Both the position numbers and the translations under genes were made by a program. A DNA stretch of 64,000 nt from Epichloe hybrida (taxonomy: Eukaryota; Ascomycota; Sordariomycetes; Hypocreales; Clavicipitaceae): positions 6,324,001-6,388,000 of the forward strand of contig JAFEKR010000001.1 in NCBI GenBank assembly GCA_019022495.1, written 5' to 3'. This document shows positions 56,785 through 64,000 of the stretch, piece by piece (the first letter of the stretch is position 1; each line of letters starts with the position of its first letter). The notes under the pieces were generated by a model. That model made no database searches. It saw only the letters and a list, made by a program, of their open reading frames with translations, and was not told the DNA's origin.

Positions 56785-58199
56785 GTTGAGGATCTGCAGG
56801 ATTTAAGGGGTTTGTCGGGTCTGTCCGGCACGTAGGTGGCGTCGAGGTGCGAGATGGGAGGTGGACCTGTCGGTAGTGGGTGGCTATGACGTGATACACG
56901 AGATGTGCGATGCGAGATGCGAGACGAGGTGCGAGATGCGATTCAGCGCTGCCCACTGTGGAGGTATAGAGGTAAAGGAGGTGGGCGAGATGAAGACCCG
57001 GCGGATTTCAGTTGCCCGGTGCGTGTCCTGTGTCGGTCCGAGCAGGCACAAACGGATTCAAGCTGGGCGTCGACGAGACACGAGGGATCAGGCGCGGTAG
57101 TAGGCGATAAGGCGGTAATTGGATGAGGTTGGTGTGAGAGAGGAACGCGCTTTGCGTTGGACGGAAACGACGTGGACTGTGTGTGTGGGGCCTTGACGCA
57201 GTGCCTCAACTTGCTTAACTGAGCGACTGACTGACTGACTGACTGACCAGGAGTGTGAATCCACACCAAAATACACTGTGATCTTTAGCATATGCTTAAT
57301 GTATGTGGGCCACGATTTTCACCGCCTACCTGATTAGAATTCAGACTAACCCCGCCGAATGGGCAGTCCATGATATAAGCGCTGAATGGCGCTCTGGAGC
57401 AATCGACGCAAAACAGGGCGACTGACTCGAGCTGGCCATTACCAGATTAGGAAACAAGGCCAAAAGGAATACGGCGTGGCTCGGTCCGATCCACACATTC
57501 TCAACGCAATGCCGATACTCATCGGTTCCAACGCCGACGAGGCCACGCTGAGCAGGTCGGGATCGCTTCAAAAAGCCTTCATCAAACGGACACCATGTCC
57601 CAAGGTCTCTCTCTACAGCGCCTAGCCATTCCGCCGGCAATGTTTACCGGTTGACAGGAAAGGATGGCGCCGCAGTCATCCCAGTCACCGATTCACCGAG
57701 GACCTGAACCTCAACCTTGTCAATACCGACCTACGGTAGCTGCTTCGATTACATTATTGATTCAAGATATTTGATAAGCCTTTTGGGGCGACGGATCTGA
57801 AGAGCTCGCTGACGAGTCATGGGACTGTTATGCTAATAAGTCTTTGTCTTTTACTATAGCTAATTTGCTTTTTACATTGACCGGTAGGTTAGTGGACCCG
57901 AAAAATACAAGAGGAAAAAAAAATCATGGTAGTTCCTTTTTGTTGGAATAAGTAAGATGTTGAGGCTTTCATTTATCACGTGGTGCCAACAACCTTCTTT
58001 TTGTATAAATCGCATGGTTACCTCTTCGTGCCTTACCACCCCCTTCCTGAGATAGACCCGATCAATAGATGAATGCATAGTATAATCCTGTCCCAAGTCT
58101 CGTTCCTGTATACAGAAGTTCCTCGTGTTCTAAACACTTTTCTTTTCAGGCTGGAACAAGCAGAAGCAATCATCATTCGTCAACCAATCCAACCACATC
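56785..58199. other. Intergenic between ypt7 and the BYS1-type gene
   Basis: About 1.4 kb. It has a GAGATGCGAGATGCGAGACG-type short repeat (about 56908-56940), (GACT)n at 57224-57247 and a possible esterase relic (separate entry). The last 300 bp before 58200 are a pyrimidine-rich promoter with a CACGTG site at about 57977. No intact gene. Confidence 0.5.
57508..57625 (+). pseudogene. Possible carboxylesterase fragment
   Basis: Part of an open frame reads MPILIGSNADEATLSRSGSL, like the PVLIGSNxDEGTLF strand of type-B carboxylesterases. Nothing upstream or downstream extends the match, and no GESAG box is present. It may be a relic or a chance resemblance. Confidence 0.25.
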
Positions 58200-58850
58200 A
58201 TGAAGACTTCCATCATGGCTTTCGCCGCCCTTCTGGGCCACACCTCTGCCCAGAACTTCCTCATCATCAATAGCTGTTCCGATCCCGTCTACTTCCAGCC
58301 CATCCTCCCCGACGGAGATACCTGCGGCCCTCTGAACACTGTCCAGCCCGGACAATCCTGGTCTGAGGTTTACCGCCCTGATGGTTCGGTCCGTATTTCG
58401 CACATTGTCAGGCACAAACAAGTCGCACAAGCTGGACTAACAGGATTACCAGACTGTCAAAATTGGCACGAACAAGACACTTGACAAGCACCTGTCCATC
58501 GAGTACAAACTCCCGCCCACCGACCCCGATTACATCTGGTGTAAGCCTCCCCTCAAATAAACTGGTTTATGATTGAAACATTCTGACTTTGTTTAGACGA
58601 ATTTAACACTGCATTTGGCAACCCATTTGCCAGTCACAACAATTCGCTCTCGGCCAGTGACGGCTGCCAGAATTTCCTTTGCAAGGCCAATGATATCGAC
58701 GACTGCTACAGCACAGTTTTTTCCAGGAAGACGTTGGCCTGCCTACGGCCAGCCAACCTCACGGCTCCGAGTGAGCTTTGGGACGAGGATATGAATATTA
58801 TGGGAGAAAATAGAACGAACACTGTTTCAATAACAATGGCGCAACTTTGA
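58200..58850 (+). CDS. Small secreted protein, BYS1 domain-like
   Basis: Three exons (58200-58388, 58453-58540, 58597-58850) give 176 residues. A signal peptide (MKTSIMAFAALLGHTSA) is followed by IINSCSDPVYFQ, GPLNTVQPGQSWSEVYRPDG and, after the splice, TVKIG and YEFNTAFGNPF. These are the beta-strand landmarks of the BYS1 (Blastomyces yeast-phase-specific) family of secreted proteins. Cysteines are spaced as possible disulphide pairs (SCSD/TCGP and GCQNFLC/DCYS/ACLR). Function is unknown; family members are often morphology- or host-associated. The first donor is a weak GTCCGT, supported by a GGACTAACAG branch/acceptor zone and by frame closure. Confidence 0.75.
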
Positions 58851-59113
58851 ATCTCGTTTCATCATTGTTCATGGGGCATAGCTCACAACATGCATGTGGG
58901 CTCCACCTTTTCGGGCCACAGCGACAAGTGACAAGTCGAACCAGACCTCACTTACTTCATCTGACAAACACCACCACGACTCCAACAGACCCCAACAAAC
59001 CCCAACAAACCGTCACCTCTTGCGACTGCGCCCTGTCCCTTCGCTCCCCTCCAACCCAATCGAATATCATGCCCTCATCATAGCACCCCCTTTCCCCAGC
59101 TGCCGCCCCAATC

Positions 59114-60243
59114 ATGGCCAGCATCACCAGCACCGACCTCTCCACGATTCTCCCCAAAGTCCACGACCTCTCCGACATCGAACTCGCCCTCCTCCTCAGC
59201 CTCATCACCCACGACCACCCTATCCTCACCACGCCAGCCTCCCACGTCGACGCCCTCACCCGCGAGCTCTCCCTCATCGCCCCCAGAACGTTCCGTCTCA
59301 CCCACGCCATCGTCAACTGCACCCCGTCCACCACCCTCGACGACTTCGCCTCCGCCCTCCTCATCCCCTCGTCTTCGTCCCGGAAAAAGCCCAGCCGCCC
59401 AGACTACTTCGCCCCGAGACCCCTTCGCCCCCCTTCCCGCCGCTCTACATCGCCCCCTCCCACCGGCCAAATCGCCAACTGCATCCTCGCGACGAACCTC
59501 GACCTCGCCCCGCGCGCAGTGCAGATCCAGGCTCTAGAGCTGCTCAGAACAAGACGCATCTTCACACGGACAACCGTACAGACGGCCCCCAAGAGATTCG
59601 TCTTCATTCCCGTCCTGCAGGCTGATGCGCCAGGAAGGGGACCCCAGCTGACGTCCCATCTGAACGACTTCTTTGCACTCGCGCACTGGCACGATCCCGA
59701 GGATGGATACGTCAATGTCGAGGACGAGGACGAGGACGAGGATGGCGATTCGTCGACAGCCCTGATATCAGAAGATGTGACGACCCGCCTTTCCCCTCCC
59801 CTTATTTTCCCGCATGAACCACGACTAGACAGGACAGGAGATGCTGACGTCGACGCTGCTCGGTACAGGACATCAACCATCTCGCGCAGCTGAGCCAACA
59901 GGTGGAAATTGACATTGACGTAAAACGATACCAAATGAACCTTGTTTCGTTCCTGCGCATGCACCGTGCCGTGCAGGACGGCATCACACCTGCTGCAACC
60001 AAGCATTTCGAGAAGCTGATGCGGTGTCTGGCGCCCATCCATACCCTAGACTACGTTACGCCCGCGCTTGTTGGAGTGGCCGCCAAGAAGACATATTTGC
60101 ATCGCATACGCATCACGACACCCGAAAATGAGCGCAGCATGCAATGGGGCAGCAGTCTGGACGCCGTGACAGCTCTGCTGAACGACGTGGGGCCGGAGCA
60201 AGTGATTAATGATGTATTAAGCATGGTAACGGCGCCAATCTAA
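59114..60243 (+). CDS. Fungal 'magnesium chelatase' family (MoxR/AAA-related) protein
   Basis: Exons 59114-59776 and 59869-60243 give 345 residues. The body IANCILATNLDLAPRAVQIQ then ALELLRTRRIF then FVFIPVLQAD resembles the sensor half of a MoxR-type AAA domain, and the C-terminal exon (DINHLAQLSQQVEIDIDVKR...) forms the helical lid. I see no Walker A loop, so ATP binding is doubtful; fungal members of this group are commonly annotated as magnesium chelatase although fungi make no chlorophyll. The intron was placed from GAT|GTGACG to GGTACAG|GAC using the GCTGAC branch point; without it the frame breaks at 59893. The donor is weak. Confidence 0.65.
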
Positions 60244-60556
60244 CCTCTTGCCGGCATTCGCCTCTCCGATTCCAAATGAAAGTTGAAGTTATGCCTGTGA
60301 CTCGCTGATAGCCTTTGCCTTGCTCGACTAGCTCGTAACTTTGGTGCATGCACAGCTCTCATAGGGGTTCTCGCTTGGCGCGGATCCCGGTTCCCATACG
60401 TCTGAACATTACTCCTCTTTGTTTTTACATAAACGTCGTACACTCGCTTCTGCGCAGCCTCTACTTAGATATTACGCAGTGGAGGAAAAAAAAAAAAAGT
60501 AGGCAACATGGAAAAAAAAACATTCTTTATCAACGCCGTATGAGCCGCAGCTCTTT
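60244..60556. other. Intergenic: convergent 3' flanks
   Basis: About 310 bp between the chelatase-like gene and GDA1, with A-tracts near 60485 and 60512. No gene. Confidence 0.5.
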
Positions 60557-62297
60557 CTATGAGATTTGCTTCACCTTGCACGACCAGCCGGAGCCAGCTT
60601 CCAAGAGTGGCAGACTATAGTTCAAAAGTTAGCAATCATGGTACGCCCGGCAGAGGAGGGGGGGCCAATGCATACCTGGCACCCAAGCACCAGCCCAGCT
60701 CGTTGCCCTTGATCTTCTTGGCAATCTTGACCTCTCGGTCAATAGGCATGTCATAACCGTGGTGGAGGAGCACAGTCATGAAGTTGAGGTCCAAGCAGTA
60801 CTGCTCGCGACCCTTGAGCTCCTCCAAAGCACCGGGAATGCTGTCGAATGTACCCCAACCGGATTCGCCCTTGCAGACGGTCTGAGCCAGATCGTGCAGC
60901 TCACGAATGGTGAAGGAGTCGGGCATACCCAGGGGATGGGTACGGTCGTAAAAGTATGAAAAGATGTAAACATCTTCCTTGGCAAATGTCTTGGCAAGCG
61001 AGGGTTGATGGACGCCATTGAATGAGCAAGGCGCAAGCTTGCAATCCTTGTCCTTTTCCAAGATTCTCTCGGCAAGGCTTCGGCACTGTGAGGCGTGTGA
61101 AGCAGAGGGCTCGGCAGGGCCCGTGAAGTTGTACGTCTTCTTGGCGTCCTTGGAGAACTCGACCTCGATTTCACGGGTACGGCCAGGCGTGAGACATGGA
61201 TGGACAATTGGCTTGGACTCCCAAGACTTGTCCGTGCTCTTGGATTTGGCCATGTCGTTGACCAGGAGTCGATGGATGGCGTTTCGGCCTTCCATCAACC
61301 CGTAGCCAAGGTGAGAGTGCTGGTACAGTTCGAATTTCTGGCCGCCAAAATCAAGCGCAAACTTGTGGTCGCCCTCGGCAAGTTTCTCGGGCATGCCCCC
61401 ATCCTTGGCCTCCTTAAAGGTAGGCTGGAAGACAATCTGAGTCGAGCCACCGCCAAGATCAAAAACAGCGGCCGTCTCACTCTTATCGGGGCCACCAATC
61501 TTGCCCAGCAGATAGTTGGTTGTGATCCAGGCGTAGACACCTTCATCGGCACCATCCATGACGGCGACGCCACCCTTGTCGTCGGAGACGACGGGGAACG
61601 GGTAGTCTCTTTCAAGATGTTCGCGGACCTGCTTGAGGATGGCCTCGGACTTTTCGGGACCAATCTTGCGCAGGCCGGCGGTGGCCTTGACAGCAACGGG
61701 GCTGCATCCTTTGAGATTCTCGGGGACGTGCTTCACGGCAACGGCCATGAGGGAATCCAGCGTCTTGGCGGCCGCGATGGGGTCATCGGCATACTTGCTC
61801 AGTCCGCCGACCTCCTTCTTGGTCATCTCAAACTCTTCCTTCTCCAGTTCGGGGACGGGGCCGCAGTTGTTGAATTTGTAGACGTGAATGCGAGAGCCCG
61901 TGCTACCCGCATCAATCATGAGGACATACTGGACGAGCGGCTTGTTCTTCGAGTACGACTTGGTGCACTTGGCGGTTCCAGTCGGCGAATCGACGGCAGC
62001 TTGTCCGCTTCCAACATCCAGATTGTTGCCACTGTTGCCACTGGTCGTGCCAGGTGCATTGTGAGAAACCCCATTGTAGACGTCAACGCCACGTGGTGAG
62101 AGCCAGTAGAACAAAAGGCAGACGGTGAACGCGATGGCGGCCGTCTTGACCCAACGTGTCTTTTGCGACTGCGACATCCACTGTTCCTTCATTTTCGAAA
62201 ATGCACCCCGAGGGGGGTTGTCTCCGTATCGATCGGGTTTCTCGTGGGGGTCGTAGACTACTTGTTTGGTCGGCAGCGAGACCGACTGTTTTCGCAT
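60557..62297 (-). CDS. GDA1: Golgi guanosine-diphosphatase Gda1 (GDA1/CD39 family)
   Basis: Exons 62297-60676 and 60614-60557 (GTATGC donor, GCTAAC branch, CTATAG acceptor) give 559 residues. It is a type II membrane protein: a 50-residue cytosolic tail, one membrane anchor (TAAIAFTVCLLFYWL), then a lumenal domain. Apyrase-conserved regions are present: IDAGSTGSRIHVY (ACR1), VKATAGLR (ACR2), GADEGVYAWITTNYLLGK (ACR3) and FDLGGGSTQI (ACR4). Gda1 turns GDP to GMP in the Golgi lumen, letting GDP-mannose antiporters keep supplying mannosylation. The tiny last exon encodes a Cys-containing tail. Confidence 0.94.
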
Positions 62298-63634
62298 GCT
62301 AGATGGCGCAACGAAAGGGGAGCCAGGTGGGAAAGATAGGTAAAGAAGGAGATGAAACGAGCGATGCCTATGGAAGCCCCATGTGAGTTGTTGCGCCTTT
62401 CCTTTTCAAAGAAAACCCGATGAAGTGAAGGGATCTGAAAGAGGGGGGAAGAAGAAAAGGATTGAAAGGGCCGGGATGATAATAGGAGACGATTTTGCAG
62501 ACAGATGCGGGATGGCAATGGGCAAGGTGGCCAAGGTGGCGGCGCTGCACCACTTGTGGACGAATCAGCGTGGCAGGAGCCACGGGATGATTGCACGAAA
62601 AAAGTGGCGCAGCCGACTACTGGTTGCATACTGGCTGGGGGGGATGCCGAAGCTGAGCGATTGCCCTGAAACCTGAGATTTGCTGTAACGCTGTAAACCC
62701 CCTACTCGGCCCCCTAATCATCACCCCCCCCCCCCAAACGGCCAATCCGAGGAGCAGCGAGGCTACTTACAAAAAAATGAATCTAATTTTCATGACATTT
62801 TCTTCCTCACTGCTGCCCTCATAGTGCTACAGACTCTACAACCTGCCATCGCCCTCTCCCAGCTCCTCCTCATCCCCGACAAAGACATCCTTCACAGTCA
62901 CAGTGCCAGCCTTGGATGTGCACCTTGACACCAGGATTGAGGAGATAACCAAGGGCATCCAGGAAGCCTCCATGAACCTCATCCGCCGTGCTCACAAAGT
63001 TCCTGTAGGCCGCCTTGGAGGAAAACACAAATTTGACTGGGGCTGCGATTGCCCCGAGAATCTTATCGTTGGTCGAGTAGCCGTGAATGTGTGGAGGATG
63101 GAAAGGATCACGGCGTGCCAAAGCCAAATTGTGTCGCATTCCCATCTATTTCAACAGTGACTCTTCTCTGACATTGCACAGCCCCAGGTGAATGATGCTC
63201 GCCAAAGTGGTCGTCTTGAGTGTTCGCCAGAGTCAGCACGACGCAAAAATTCCTCGATGATGAGATCATCCTGTGATGAGCTGTGCGAAGGGCAGCTGTG
63301 TTGCAGCAGCAGTAGACGATGCGAATGTGGAGGGGTGGAGGGTTGGTTTCCATCACCAGACAACAGCAACAGCGCCAACAAGACGTCAACGGGCCCAGAA
63401 GCTTCGCTTCGCTGACGCTTACGCTCACGTAGTCCAGGGTTGCCTTGCCTGCACCACGAGCCTCCATCATAACTCGCCACCGGCCATTTCCTTAACAATG
63501 AGCCAGCTTTTCTGACAACTGCAGATAAATTTTGAACCTCCATCTTTTTCTTGTCGTCTCTTTTCGGGAGCAGCGAGTCAGTTGCAAATTCCAGAGTGCA
63601 CAACCCAAAGCATACCGACCCAAACGCAATCATC
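62298..63634. other. Intergenic: divergent promoters of GDA1 and the PPPDE gene
   Basis: About 1.3 kb. It contains an oligo-C run near 62726 and antisense overlapping frames at 62870-63160, all without family features. Nothing else is seen. Confidence 0.45.
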
Positions 63635-64000
63635 ATGGATGTACACTTGCTGGTCTACGACCTGTCTCGTGGACTCGCTCGGCAATTGTCCACGGGCCTA
63701 TTGGGCTTCCACCTAGATGCCATCTATCACACCTCAATCCAATTGAACGGACGAGAATACGTCTACGACGGAGGCATCATCGCCATCGCTCCGGGGTCGT
63801 CGCACCTCGGCCAGCCCATGGAGAAGCTGCATCTCGGAACGACCAACTTGCCCATGGACATCATCGAGGAATACCTTGACTCTCTTCGACCAATCTTCAC
63901 CCTCGAGGTAAGCGGGCGCCTCATCTCGGTCCGCTGGTCACCAACTCATCATGAGGGCTAATTACCGAACAACAGGCCTACGATCTCTTCCGCCACAATT
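63635..64000 (+). CDS. PPPDE (DeSI-type) thiol peptidase, 5' end only
   Basis: Exon 63635-63907, a 68-bp intron (GTAAGC...CAACAG) and exon 63976 onward run off the window. The start MDVHLLVYDLSRGLARQLS and the block DAIYHTSIQLNGREYVYDGG are PPPDE family landmarks; His in YHTSI is the catalytic base. The expected catalytic Cys, after the YDLFRHN stretch, would fall just past the window edge. Fungal homologues often continue into thioredoxin and PUL domains, and the DeSI enzymes remove SUMO or ubiquitin. The full domain set cannot be seen here. Confidence 0.85.

Noticed and set aside
62870..63160. Small genes in the GDA1/PPPDE gap
   Set aside because: Overlapping frames on both strands with no signal peptide, domain or splice support.

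Overview
The window is nuclear DNA of a filamentous ascomycete (Pezizomycotina; gene content and intron style suggest Sordariomycetes, probably Hypocreales). The evidence is compact genes with 40-100 bp introns carrying CTAAC/CTGAC branch points, fungal gene families (FLC/TRP-like channel, DUF3669, BYS1, Cut12, GCN2), and an AT-rich island of transposons whose copies differ by transitions only, the mark of repeat-induced point mutation (RIP). I worked out exon structures by hand. Every complete multi-exon model closes in frame from ATG to stop.

Left arm (1-18.4 kb): a vacuolar-type MFS transporter (cut by the window edge), an alpha/beta hydrolase, an FLC-family channel, a Gfo/Idh/MocA oxidoreductase, the initiator-tRNA modifier RIT1, a HAD phosphatase, a Sis1-type DnaJ chaperone with a perfect four-unit heat-shock element upstream, a UBA/UIM protein with a degenerate ubiquitin-protease body, and a Cdc34-type E2 with an acidic tail.

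Transposon island (about 19-37.6 kb): a RIP-damaged Tc1/mariner (DD34E) remnant, a 237-bp foldback (MITE-like) element, and a head-to-head pair of DUF3669 genes. The second DUF3669 gene is split near its 3' end by a 13-kb nest of three transposons that resolves fully from target-site duplications. A minus-strand Ty1/copia element (257-bp LTRs, TSD GGGCT) is interrupted by a hAT-like element (TIR CAGAGCAT, 8-bp TSD GCCATAGG), which is itself interrupted by a plus-strand Ty1/copia element (308-bp LTRs, TSD ATTTA). The lost 3' end of the DUF3669 gene resumes in frame on the far side. Two further DUF3669 fragments lie just beyond.

Right arm (37.6-64 kb): GCN2 kinase, a secreted M43 metalloprotease, a Cut12-like spindle-pole protein, urease accessory protein UreF, splicing factor Cwc2, a DRG-family GTPase with 15- and 25-nt exons, a Spo12-like protein, an acyl-CoA dehydrogenase ending in a PTS1-like tripeptide, the Rab7 homologue Ypt7, a BYS1-type secreted protein, a fungal 'magnesium chelatase' family protein, Golgi GDPase Gda1, and the start of a PPPDE (DeSI-type) peptidase. 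These are mostly unlinked housekeeping functions. I see no secondary-metabolite cluster, rRNA, convincing tRNA or CRISPR array.
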